A stretch of DNA of 64,000 nucleotides, taken from the NCBI GenBank assembly GCA_001936135.1, contig CP012817.1, positions 3,844,001-3,908,000 on the forward strand, given 5' to 3'. The notes below the pieces were generated by a model, which saw only the letters and a program-made list of their open reading frames with translations, was not told the DNA's origin and ran no database searches. The translations under genes were made by a program, and so were the position numbers. This stretch comes from Saccharomycopsis fibuligera x Saccharomycopsis cf. fibuligera (Eukaryota > Ascomycota > Saccharomycetes > Ascoideales > Saccharomycopsidaceae). Below are positions 43,301 through 53,213 of this stretch, piece after piece; within the stretch, counting starts at the first letter, position 1, and every line of letters begins with the position of its first letter.

Positions 43301-43895
43301 TGGCTCACCATCCAGTGATAGTCGTGGTGGTAATGGTGGGTTTAGTGACAATGAGGGTACACAAGGGTTAACTTCGTCTTCTAGTGGGTCATTTGATGCT
43401 GTCCAAGATTCTAGCGCAAGTCATGCAAACTCAAAACTTGGAGTTGTGGGAACCACCAGTGGGATGTCTGCTGCTGTTTATATCACCGTATTGCTTATCG
43501 GTTACAGAGTGTATAAGAATAAGAAGGGGTTGGCTTTTGCTACTAAGAAAGATGGCGGAGGTATTGTGTTGCCAGTAGCAGAGCGCGGAGTAGTTAACAT
43601 GCCTGGTCTTTTAGAAGACACTGGAAATAGGAAAGTGTTGGTTAACCCAGTGTTTGTGGATCCAACGTTGCAGAGACGAAATTCATACCAGTCATTGAGG
43701 TCAGTTAAGACTTATATGGATGCTCCAAGAAACGCTGCAGTTGAAATTTTTGGTTATTGCGATGGCAACAGCGACACAGAAAGTGTATTGGTGGCCATTG
43801 AGGAAGGTTACTATAATGAGCAAATGAGTCTTTTTGATGAAGTGGAATCCATTATACCTCAAGTTTCTGCTCCTGATGCTCAAAGCTGGTTTTAG
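40326..43895 (+). CDS. MSB2: Msb2-type signalling mucin
   Basis: Single-pass plasma-membrane mucin that acts at the head of the Cdc42/Kss1-Cek1 filamentation and Hog1 pathways. 1189 residues. A signal peptide MNLKFISSVLLCVSVTIA starts at the second ATG (40338), which may be the true start. A huge Ser/Thr-rich O-glycosylation region runs to about 860, with a pure Ser tract near 324-348 and WWNNIWDHH-like Trp motifs. A folded domain at about 862-980 (FKSGLNYPFVVSHSLASAQI, VAVKQLVPFQ, YIVTVAEVYFPKKWV, INIPLVGL) matches the Hkr1-Msb2 homology domain as I remember it. One membrane segment lies at about 1045-1062, then a 125-residue cytosolic tail. Hkr1 is the alternative name. CTG codons occur here and all sit where Ser is plausible. 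Confidence 0.78.
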   Translation: MLITMNLKFISSVLLCVSVTIAENSTLIASASASTSFSEETTTLSSKISNSNPTNSEAVISSSSASSSLVEIFSSTLVSTGFKIATSTSETLTSSLSSPTTSIFSSSSSIIPSSLEAGPKTSLIHTTTSESNSDSTNIGESTSTLESTSTDEQSTVLASSTSIINISSNTFVTAGESTTSSTIGSVYYASSSVSSSSDQQTPDSKTLAVSDLGFTTTASAADSFAVSIFISFRSTTDLTKTTDTVSYSESSQVTSDSSSMPSSVSIIGSETYSEETYDPSTYITTDSSLPSSTSDLSWWSSSSSTDLLSTTTNQWWSPTLSTGSSSSSSSSSSSSSSSSSSSSSSSSGNWWNNIWDHHTDSSTAETTTTNTFPTEPSASDVLSSASWTSDFAQSTTEPTPTTTNKEPNFWSTIASQASSFFNAITADHDSTSSALETALSLRNIWDRYTTSTTSNHFNSWKTSSWEVPTSEASLTNNNDFNFGHQGTTSSKAADNSNVWTKATSEAENNWQTTTWKPETTSKLTNLWEDNLSSSTFFNGFRNAITSSKWAPGAAVTSDKLADTTTIAPSAAAITGSYADHESSNTFHSKAASTTVASSIEAIEVSNAALISSTFATSVLSLSTENENRATSAPSISFTNEDTSNEHNSTPETSEFKASALITDEATSFAHASVESSASVTNFPTFVNSDTSEGKTFAAVASPYISSSTTISKVPSSVVLYSESAGSFVPTTIPYSSLEEVAKSWSSAAAAEASSKSKELNNIGSADGSASVTTSSNWVPSLIETATPLSVGGASKTGVPVISSSSSSSSTTTTATTKNGADVSASAASASSTSSSSSSAGAFASHEAQLPNAITPATQPNMVSNNYTLITVGFKSGLNYPFVVSHSLASAQIFQYLPLTLTYPFQSDNSVAVKQLVPFQSSSLDYIVTVAEVYFPKKWVESLNESLQTSYSSFYFNINPTENSIAQLVDINIPLVGLDSGSSGFSGSSGSISGSPSSDSRGGNGGFSDNEGTQGLTSSSSGSFDAVQDSSASHANSKLGVVGTTSGMSAAVYITVLLIGYRVYKNKKGLAFATKKDGGGIVLPVAERGVVNMPGLLEDTGNRKVLVNPVFVDPTLQRRNSYQSLRSVKTYMDAPRNAAVEIFGYCDGNSDTESVLVAIEEGYYNEQMSLFDEVESIIPQVSAPDAQSWF
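41294..41366 (+). repeat. (TTC)n trinucleotide tract encoding poly-Ser in MSB2
   Basis: About 24 perfect TCT codons in a row inside the mucin domain. They are identical at the base level, so probably length-polymorphic. Confidence 0.95.
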
Positions 43896-45093
43896 AAATG
43901 GCTGGGAAGCTTGCTTTTGTAATCTATAATTGTTTTTAATGTTATTTTTGACTTTCTTTCTTAAATTATTTAGATTTTGTTCTCGACTTTTGTGTCCCTT
44001 TCCTGTTTTGTTTATTTGTTAATTTTTTAAGTTAAATATATCTTTTGATTTCCTTGAGTGACAGCATACCCTTTAAAAAAAATTCTTCTCATCAACTTCC
44101 GTGATTAAGCTGATTGATCATTGTTTTAGACTAATAATTTCTGGATAAACCGCTCATTGATACGCAATATACTTGACGTAAAATTTAGTTTAATGGAACA
44201 GCATGCACTAGTTCTGCGGCTCATACTCAAACAGGAAGTTTCAACAACAGTTTAAAGAGCCTTGACCTTTAAAAAGAACCAACCCAAATGGCAAAATCGC
44301 CTTATACTCAATAGCAAAATTTAACCTCTCAGTTTATCGGATGATTTTCCAGGCATATTATCTGATCATCACGTTCTACTATCTCAAAAAAAATTTACTA
44401 GACAGCAAGCTTTAATATTAAGTACTTGTACCTTGATCTGTAGGTATATGATGAACATTGAGCTCTAAAAATAAAACCATCAGTGGAAACTCAGAAGATA
44501 CCATGACATAATGAACATGACGAACATTGAGTTCTAGACCAACAAAACTGAATACAGTTAACCAACATTTATTACTGAATAACTTCAGGGATCTTTTATA
44601 TTGGTGCAAGATACACGTATTTACTACTATTAATCGCGAATCAATAACATGTTTTGTATTCAGTCTGATTATTATTTAAAGAGGGTCTAACCCAATATTT
44701 TTATATATTTATTATTAGTTAGTTATATTTGAAATATAAGGCTTTTACCTCTAAAAACATGAACCCTGAGATGTCAGTATTCCGAAAGAACATATTTTGT
44801 AACCAATTATAGAATTCCATCTACTACTATTTATAGCTCAACGCTAATATGTATTATTCAGTCTGATTAGTATTTATACATGGTCCAACCCAATATTTTT
44901 ATATATTTATTATTAGTTAGTTATATTTGAAATACAATGCTTTTACATCCAAAAATATGATTCCCTGAGATGTCAGTATTCCGTAAGTATAGAACGCGAT
45001 GTGCGTCAGAAAATATTGATCCAATCTAGAACTCTAGTATATCTGAGTTTAGACAGTGGCCACCACATTGATTATCTTGCAGGAAAACCTCCG
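43896..45093. other. Intergenic between MSB2 and tRNA-Lys, with repeats
   Basis: No protein gene. The right half holds two diverged copies of a 198-base-period repeat (44621-44987), a 15-bp repeat GAACATTGAGYTCTA at 44453 and 44522, and an LTR-like stretch at 45027-45046. All are within 700 bases upstream of the tRNA gene. Confidence 0.6.
44621..44987 (+). repeat. Tandem repeat with 198-base period, possible LTR relic
   Basis: Copy 1 runs ~44621-44787 and copy 2 ~44820-44987. From ATTCAGTCTGATT (44658, 44856) to GAGATGTCAGTATTCCG the copies are about 85% identical. They share a 48-base perfect stretch starting AACCCAATATTTTTATATAT. Position next to a tRNA gene fits insertion debris of Ty-type elements. 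I could not identify TG...CA ends. Confidence 0.6.
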
Positions 45094-45176
45094 TCCTTAT
45101 TAGCTCAGTTGGTAGAGCGTTCGGCTTTTAGAAATAGGGAACCGAAATGTCCAGGGTTCGAGCCCCTGATGAGGAG
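45094..45176 (+). tRNA. tRNA-Lys(UUU) with a 10-base intron
   Basis: The acceptor stem TCCTTAT pairs with ATGAGGA, with discriminator G at 45176. The D arm is GCTC-AGTTGGTA-GAGC. Anticodon stem TTCGG/CCGAA encloses CTTTTA, then intron GAAATAGGGA (45131-45140), then A. The anticodon TTT is at 45127-45129. The T arm is CAGGG-TTCGAGC-CCCTG. The intron sits at the canonical place one base after the anticodon. A T-run follows at 45179-45185 as Pol III terminator. The sequence is nearly that of yeast tRNA-Lys(UUU), which also has an intron (longer there). Cloverleaf pairs are all satisfied, with one T-G pair in the acceptor stem. Confidence 0.96.
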
Positions 45177-45404
45177 TATTTTTTTGACTCTTTTTCCCTT
45201 AAAGAATAACGTCTACAAAGAATAAATATTCTTCATACAAATGCAACATTTTCACTCTTTTTGGCTACTAGCCTTTTTGACAACTAACCTTTTTACCTAT
45301 TAGTAGTACAATAAATGGAACTGAGAATATATATGATTATAAATTAAAAGTTAGAATAAGCCAAGGCTCGGAGAAGTACATACAAGCATTATTAGAATCA
45401 AAAA

Positions 45405-47303
45405 TCAAAACGTCAGAGTGCCCAAAAGGGTTGCCGCACTTCTAGCGTCTACCGTTTCGCTTGGTTCTTCTTCCTCATCTTCAAGTGCAAGTGCACTGCC
45501 ACCACTGTTACCTTTCAATTTGTTTTTTGCACCGCTAGCTATTTGATCTTTATCTAGAGTACCAGCACTACTGCCCACCAGCACACTACTTGAGGCTCTC
45601 CGATGTTTGCGGTCACCGCTCCAATCATCACCGTCGTATCGCTGACTGTTGCGCAAGTTGCTTGTGAGTTTTGGATAATTTTCTCTACCTAATCTGCTCA
45701 ATCCACCATTTTCGTCCACTAATCTGACATCAATTCTAATTTTTTCAAAATTGCTAAGGATCTTTCGCTCATTCTCAATAATTTTCTTTGTATAATCGCG
45801 CACAACTTTTTTAAGTTTCTTTTCTTGATGATTCAATACATGATTTTTTTCAATCAACATGTTGCTAGAGATTCTCTTGACTTTGAGTCTCAAGTTATCT
45901 TCAACTTTCTTGCTGTCTTCCAACTCACTAATGATTTGGTCAATCTTGATAGGATCTTCGTATTTTTTAGTTTTGATTTTGAGCGCCTGCGCGTGTTTGC
46001 TTCTGGTAAGCTGTTCAGCATTAAGCAACTCTCGCATAAGCAAGTGTCTATTAGTGAGCTGTTCCTTAATAATATATGCATCGTTGCTAATCATTTTCAC
46101 TTCATCACCTAACAATCCTTGTTCGTAAACTGCCTTGATTGCTTCAATATCACCATAAATTATCATACTTTTGCCAAATTTCTGCCATAAGTTGACCATT
46201 CCTGGATGCATGCTTTCCAACACCGCCAAATCAGTAATCTTATTGCCAAGTTCCGCGACATGAAGGCCAAATGTTTTCCTGAGTTTGGTTAGCTTATCAA
46301 AAACCTTGATGATATTCTGGGTATTCAAATAAACCAGTTTAATGTATGGTCTGAATTCCACTAATTCTACCACCTCATCATAAGGAGGCTGAAACTGTTT
46401 CAACGTTTTTCTTTTTAAACCAGTAGCAGGCACTTTGCCCTTGTTTATTGGACTGTATCCAAAGTCATTTTCCACAAAAAACACAAACTCCTCATTTCGG
46501 ATCAAAATGGGATTGGAAGTGATTTTGTCAAACCATTCCTGGAGCTGCCTAGTTACAGTGGCTTCGTCTTCTTCCGAGCCAGCCCCAAAACTGGTCAGCG
46601 GTGCTGGTAATCCAGGGATAAAACATTCTGGGTTGGCGCCATTCAAATAACTGAAAAATTTTTCCAACTCGTTATAACTACGCCTGATGTCCTTAAATAC
46701 TGTACCCCTAAAATTCGGCAAGTTAGTGTAAGCGTCAAACTTAACAATTGGGTCCTTTTTAGCTACCCTTTCAATGCCTGCCACCTTGATACTAATTCTG
46801 TAATTCTTCTTGGATCGACGCTCGGGCAATAATGATAAATCTGGTTTGAACTCTTTCGGTTGTTCTTCGCCTTGTTGTTCTCCGTCTTGCCCTTGCTGAC
46901 TTTCCTTCTGCCTTTGGTGTTGGTGCTGCTGCTGCTGCTGCTGGTGGTGGTACTGGTGATCATCATTAATAGAAACCTCTTCGTGATCTGGAGGCAATGA
47001 TGGCAAGTCTTGCTTCTGTTTATCGAGTAATGCAGCAGCAGTGTTATTATCACTATGATTATCAGCGTTGCCATCGTCGAAGCTGCCTAAGGGCCCATCC
47101 GCTCCACCACCAGTGCCAACTAACGCTCCATCACCATTGTTATAAACATTATTGTACGGGTTATCAGAGTAATGCGATGCTACACCAGCAATCAGAGATA
47201 CTGTCAATGTCTGGTCTGGCTTAAATTCATTGCTGTTCAACACATCGTGGCGCTGTGGTTCAGCAAACGGGTTGTTATCAAAGTCGTCGGGATCGTACGA
47301 CAT
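45405..47303 (-). CDS. VPS17: Retromer-associated sorting nexin Vps17
   Basis: SNX-BAR protein that dimerises with Vps5 to form the membrane-bending part of retromer, returning Vps10-type receptors from endosome to Golgi. 632 residues from the ATG at 47303. The N-terminus MSYDPDDFDNNPFAEPQ matches Vps17 and decides the start. The open frame extends upstream to a TTG at 47396 and would add a false hydrophobic leader. A Gln/His-rich linker (poly-Gln near residues 120-135) comes before the PX domain at about 165-285 (YRISIKVAGIERVAKKDPIVKF, RRSYNELEKFFSYLNG). The C-terminal half is a helical BAR region with coiled-coil segments (ALKIKTKKYEDPIKIDQIIS...). VPS29, another retromer subunit, lies 16 kb away. 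Confidence 0.92.
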   Translation of the reverse strand: MSYDPDDFDNNPFAEPQRHDVLNSNEFKPDQTLTVSLIAGVASHYSDNPYNNVYNNGDGALVGTGGGADGPLGSFDDGNADNHSDNNTAAALLDKQKQDLPSLPPDHEEVSINDDHQYHHQQQQQQHQHQRQKESQQGQDGEQQGEEQPKEFKPDLSLLPERRSKKNYRISIKVAGIERVAKKDPIVKFDAYTNLPNFRGTVFKDIRRSYNELEKFFSYLNGANPECFIPGLPAPLTSFGAGSEEDEATVTRQLQEWFDKITSNPILIRNEEFVFFVENDFGYSPINKGKVPATGLKRKTLKQFQPPYDEVVELVEFRPYIKLVYLNTQNIIKVFDKLTKLRKTFGLHVAELGNKITDLAVLESMHPGMVNLWQKFGKSMIIYGDIEAIKAVYEQGLLGDEVKMISNDAYIIKEQLTNRHLLMRELLNAEQLTRSKHAQALKIKTKKYEDPIKIDQIISELEDSKKVEDNLRLKVKRISSNMLIEKNHVLNHQEKKLKKVVRDYTKKIIENERKILSNFEKIRIDVRLVDENGGLSRLGRENYPKLTSNLRNSQRYDGDDWSGDRKHRRASSSVLVGSSAGTLDKDQIASGAKNKLKGNSGGSALALEDEEEEPSETVDARSAATLLGTLTF

Positions 47304-48403
<1,100 letters not shown>

Positions 48404-48906
48404 TTTTTGAGAAGCTGACATTCTTTTTATTAAATATACTTTTGTTATATAATACTAATATTTTGTTCAGAATCACAGAATGAATCGATGATTTTTATCC
48501 GTGACGTCTATTTGTATTAAGCTGATACAAGGAAGAGGTTGACGCAAAAGGTATTGGATGTGAAGCTAGTCGTAGTAATAAATTGGTTTTTTGTTGTTGA
48601 TACAATTATGGAGCAGCAAGAGCGAAGTAAGCTTTTTATTGAAATAAGGTTTTTAAAACACTAAAAAGTAAACAGAAAAAAGTAAAAAGAGCGAAAAAAA
48701 AAAAAAAAAAAAAAAAAAAGAATATGCTTTATCTTCATAAAGCATTAACGGAAAAACTAATTAAAAAATAGTAGCAATCTCCAGTGCCTGACAAAAGATG
48801 TAAAAGAAATAAATATTAAACAAAGAAGCATTTGAACTTAGACAAAAATTAATACAGTGAGCAATTAGAAAGCAAAGAAAAGCAATCAAAATGACAAACG
48901 CAAAAC
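48404..48906. other. Intergenic between converging DPM1 and the nuclease gene
   Basis: About 500 bases, AT-rich, with A26 at 48694-48719. No gene seen. Confidence 0.6.
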
Positions 48907-49839
48907 TCAATACGACTCCTCACTGAAATCATTCGGCAATTTGCTTTGACTACTACCGCTAGTGTAACGGTCATGAGAATATTTATGAATCTCACAAGTA
49001 ACTTTTTGGCATAAATCATTTACCGTTATCCCCGAAGTGATATTAGTCAAAATACTCAAGCCAGCCTCACGACTCAAATCATCAAAACTTGTTTGGAAAT
49101 CAGTCAATTTGGTAGAGTCATCGATTTCCTTATTTGGTAACACAAAAGCAGCGGCATCAGCTGAACCCTTGGAGTTTTCGTTTTCCCCCACCACAACTTT
49201 GAAGAAATGAGTAGGTACTGCCACGTTTGGTGGATTGCCAATCATTTTGTAGCTCACAGTATATGTGCCGTCGCTGGCCTTTTCCGGCAAATACAATGGT
49301 CCTGTCAAGATACGGACAGAATCATAGGTGCCTGTCAAATTTCTTGGGAACTCTTCGGTCCAAGCCCAGTAGTTTCTATTGAATCCCTTTCCAACCTGTG
49401 GGGCCATGTTGGACAAGTAGAATGTTTGATCTAGCGCGTCTTGAGCAAACTGGACATCGCCAGCAGGAGCCTGATGGCCACGGTCATAGCCAGACTTGTA
49501 GTAATCCTTTAGTTTCGAGCGGAAAAGTTCTGGGACCTCCTCATCTTCTTTAAACTTGGACTTGTCGCGGTTGACATTAGCGGCAGTCTTTATGGCTTCT
49601 TTGTTGATGTGCTCAACGGACCAGTATGGGTTTCTGGTAGCATAATTTGGGGCGGCAATGTAAGCATCTCTGATGAGCAAGTTTTCTTTGGGAATAGGAC
49701 CTGGATAGCCGTACTTGTCAAAGAACCCAGCAGCGTTTAAGCCGAGATCATGCTCAGTGGTTTCTCTTTTGTGGAGAGGTTGAGCAGAGCTGAAGGAGGA
49801 TAATGTGGCAACAGCAGCAACAAGGACTGATAATTGCAT
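48907..49839 (-). CDS. Secreted EndoG/Nuc1-type DNA/RNA non-specific endonuclease
   Basis: Metal-dependent beta-beta-alpha nuclease. 310 residues. The active-site motif is DRGHQAPAGD with catalytic His122. NMAPQVGKGFNRNYW contains the conserved metal-binding Asn154. VRILTGPLYLP and GNPPNVAVPTHFFKVVV follow as in yeast Nuc1. The odd part is the N-terminus MQLSVLVAAVATLSSFSSAQ. It is an uncharged secretory signal peptide, followed by Lys-Arg at 24-25, rather than a basic mitochondrial presequence. N-glycosylation sequons (NLT, NIT) are present. So I infer a secreted relative of Nuc1, for extracellular nucleic-acid use or defence, rather than the mitochondrial enzyme. The single ATG and a TATA box 160 bases upstream support the start. 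Confidence 0.9.
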   Translation of the reverse strand: MQLSVLVAAVATLSSFSSAQPLHKRETTEHDLGLNAAGFFDKYGYPGPIPKENLLIRDAYIAAPNYATRNPYWSVEHINKEAIKTAANVNRDKSKFKEDEEVPELFRSKLKDYYKSGYDRGHQAPAGDVQFAQDALDQTFYLSNMAPQVGKGFNRNYWAWTEEFPRNLTGTYDSVRILTGPLYLPEKASDGTYTVSYKMIGNPPNVAVPTHFFKVVVGENENSKGSADAAAFVLPNKEIDDSTKLTDFQTSFDDLSREAGLSILTNITSGITVNDLCQKVTCEIHKYSHDRYTSGSSQSKLPNDFSEESY

Positions 49840-49997
49840 GGCGGAGTAGTAGTCAGTCTAAGGATGTGTCAGAACCCGGTGGCGTATTGTATGAATAGAC
49901 AGAATAGAACGTTTTTATCTCTTCTTGGCTTCCAACAACAGTGATTTTACAAGCAGGAACCAGACCATGAGATGCCATAGGTAGGAAACATTTACAA

Positions 49998-50005
49998 CTT
50001 ATATA
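49998..50005 (-). promoter_or_regulatory. TATA box of the nuclease gene
   Basis: Minus-strand TATATAAG about 160 bases before the ATG at 49839. Confidence 0.5.
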
Positions 50006-52936
50006 GCAGCATTCTGACTTCGCTTTTTCTTTTCTTTCGTTGTTTTCATATGTGTATAATATTATTGCCTGAAACGAAAAGATCCTCATATGCCCATCTA
50101 ATTTTATCGCCGCCTGTCATTCATCCATTCATTCCATCCATTTGATCCAAAATAGGGATCACCACCTCAATTGAGCCGCTGCTGCAACGTGCTGGTTACT
50201 AATTAGCTATAGGAACGGACGGGCTTCCTATTGTTACCTTAGCATTATGGAACGCCTCCTATGCATTACGTTCAGGTATTGCTGTTTTTACATTTGTCTG
50301 TCAAGATGTGGTTTAGTTGGTGATGCCTCATGCTCGCGACGCTGGGTTTGACAATGCTTATCAGTCAGCAGCCCACGTGCGACGGTCCGAAAACTAGCGA
50401 GGATCCAATACCCAGTTACGTTTTAGCGATTGATAAATCGGCCGCGCCGTTCTTTCGCTATCTCCAACTGAAATACTGAGATTGAGCTGCGGAATGTGTG
50501 AGTTCATTATCTTTACTCTTTACAGTGGTGCTAACCCGCTGGCTGCGTGGATTGCAACTACCTGAGATCCGATTTCACTTGAAGCACAATAGGATGGCGT
50601 GAGGCGCACGGACGTATACGGAGTTGGTGGCTAATGTTGATCTTGCTTTTAACTTTGGTTCTCTACGATATAGAATATTTTGTTTGCGCCATCTGTTTTT
50701 TGGCCGGAGCGATTTTTCCTAAATTGGCTAAAAGCCTCTTATTGTCTTTTGACAAGTGTGAGAATGCGACTCACCTTTTTTTTTTTTTTTGTTCTGTGTA
50801 CCCCAACGGGTTTCCAATCCTGTTTGCAAAAGACCCTCGGCAAAAGTATCAAGGAGGCCGAAGTACTCGTATTCCTTGGGCGCTTCAGTTGGCAGGCATC
50901 TTCTGAAATCATACTGTCGACGAAGGCAGCCAGCTTTTGTTTGTAATTGTGCGTTTCGGGAAGGTCAATAAGGCCAGTTCGTATTCGCTTTTTTTTTCCT
51001 TTTTTTATTATTTTTATTTTTTGCAGTACCGCATACTGTAAGTTTGCAGCACAGGATTGAACAATCCGGGGAATGCGGTGTGGTGAGACTGTTTGAATCA
51101 TTCAGGGTTTGCTTCCCAAAACATGTATTAGCACGCGCCGGCAACAAGAACCACCAGCATTGTTTTCACAGTAATATAAACCAAAACCATTTTTGACGTC
51201 TTACGTGACACACTCACCAGTAGCAACTGCAATGCCGTGGCGGTTTGGCATCCCGCTTGATTTTGCGTGTGTACAGGACGCGGTCTCCTATATGTTTTGG
51301 TTGCGAGCGCGGGCGCGCCTCGCAAACGTTGGCTAGTATTTGCGTCTACCGGAAACAGAAACTGCCGCATTCGTCAAGTTTGCCTGTCTTTAAGTGGAAC
51401 TTGGACTTTCTGAATGAGGTTGCGGTTGCTGCCGAGTGAGCAAAGTTTTAGTGGGGGTCTTGTGTCGCCGTCTGGAGGGAAAGAGATCTGGCGTTGCAAG
51501 ATTCGGGATTGTATTTGTGCATGTATGTGTGATTTTGTACACTGCTGGTTTTGTTCGTTTGCAGGATGCCAGCATTCTAAAGGAGATCGCGATGCTGCGT
51601 GGTGGTGTTCATAGAACATGTACGGCAGAACAAACTACTGGCTTCAAGAGAGAGAGACAGAGAAAAACCAAGAAAAAAAAAAAAAAAAAACCAAGAAAAA
51701 ATTCTGCGCGGGCATCGCGAGATTTGTCAACGGTGGCTAGCTAGCAAGAATCGACCTACTGCTGTTGCCAAGCGCCACCATTCGCCGAGATGCCGGATGC
51801 CGGATGCTTGGCTTTTCCAACCTCCGCTTCCTCGTGTCGAGCTTTTGCTTTCCGACCACAAGGCATTTTATGAAATCTGCTGGTCATAGAACTGCGAGCT
51901 ACTTTGCGTAGTCCGCTAAGCAGACGACAGTATACTACAACCGCCTAGTAAAAAAGAAAAAAAAAAAAAAAAAGAAAAAAAGTCTGAAACAAACATGCCT
52001 AGCACACGCAGCATCCCCATCCAGGCCCGGCAATAGGTAGCGCCCAGTGCTACGAACCGCATGGCTCAGGTTTTCAAAACTGAGAGGAGGCAACGATACC
52101 TGGGTATCCCTCATAAACGGACAGCTCTGCCCTGTGCTCCCTGTCCTTTGGCACCTACCTGCTGCGGATGAGTTAGTGGCCAGACTAGCGATCTACCGAC
52201 CTGCTGTTTCGTCACATCTCAATGCAGCGTGTAATAAGTTTACCTTTAGTAAGCATGTCTACCTAACTTTAACAACGGTTTTCAACCGCAGAGACTGCAC
52301 TATAAAATAAAAGAAAAAAGCTTTTCTTTTTCTTTTTCTTTTTATTTTATTTATTTATTTATTTTTTTTTTTCGCATTGTGTGTTCTTTGTGGGTCTCGC
52401 ACCGTGCGAAACAAGGCACAATATCAGGAGACAGCAGGAAGCTTACCCGCTGAGATCCGTGGCTGTGGGCGCAGCTGGTGTCTGTATCAGTACAAATAAA
52501 AGGTAAATGCTGCGAGTAATGCGAGTCTTTATATTGTGCCTTGCACCTGCCTTTGCTGCGGCTTCCGCTGCTGGTTTTCTACATGCTCCCGCATTCCATT
52601 TGCCGAGCAGCTCCGGACGCGCGACGTGTTGCGGTTTCGGAGGATATTGTACCTGAGCGTCGTCAGTTGTAGTCTGCTATTTAGCTGTCTGCGGCAACCG
52701 CAGAGCCCTCTGTGGCAAAGGCTCTTCCTGCGAACGGGCTGGACTGAGCCCTCTTGGTAGAGCTAATAGTACTTAGAGCAGTCGAACGATGTGACAATAG
52801 CACAGCGCAGCACACAAAGCAACGCAGTGTGCTGCGCAACGCTGCAGCATTCCGAGCATGGCTTTGAAGTCTTTTCAGCTTTTCAGCCTTTCAGCCCCCT
52901 TCTGGGATGAGAGTAGATACAAGACACTGCAAACAT

Positions 52937-52970
52937 ATATACATACATATATATAAATATATATATATAT
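52937..52970. repeat. TA-rich microsatellite in the TOH1 promoter
   Basis: Alternating ATATAC/TATATA run containing TATATAAA at 52950-52957, about 260 bases before the TOH1 ATG. Confidence 0.6.
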
Positions 52971-53213
52971 GCGTATGCGCCGCTGCTGCTGCTCCTCCCG
53001 TGGTGCTCTTCTGTTTTTCCCCCCGAGCTTCCCGTTGTGCCTGTTTGTCTGCCTACCGTATTCACCACTTTGGCTACCCAGATCTTTCGCTTCTCTTGGT
53101 CATATCTACCAGCGTGCGTTGCCGGCTGCTTCGTTTTTCAGAACCTAACTCTAATTCTCTACCAACAGCAACAGTAATACAACTTCTCAGACTCTGCAAC
53201 TCAAACATTCTTC

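Larger units (their letters stand above)
49840..53213. other. 3.4 kb region without a supported gene
   Basis: Divergent upstream region of the secreted nuclease and TOH1. GC rises from left to right. Many overlapping frames (for example 50739-51101 minus, 51436-51744 plus) have no recognisable features. Holds interrupted A tracts at 51667-51700 and 51957-51980, an (ATTT)n stretch near 52340-52365, and a TA microsatellite next to the TOH1 TATA region. Confidence 0.5.
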
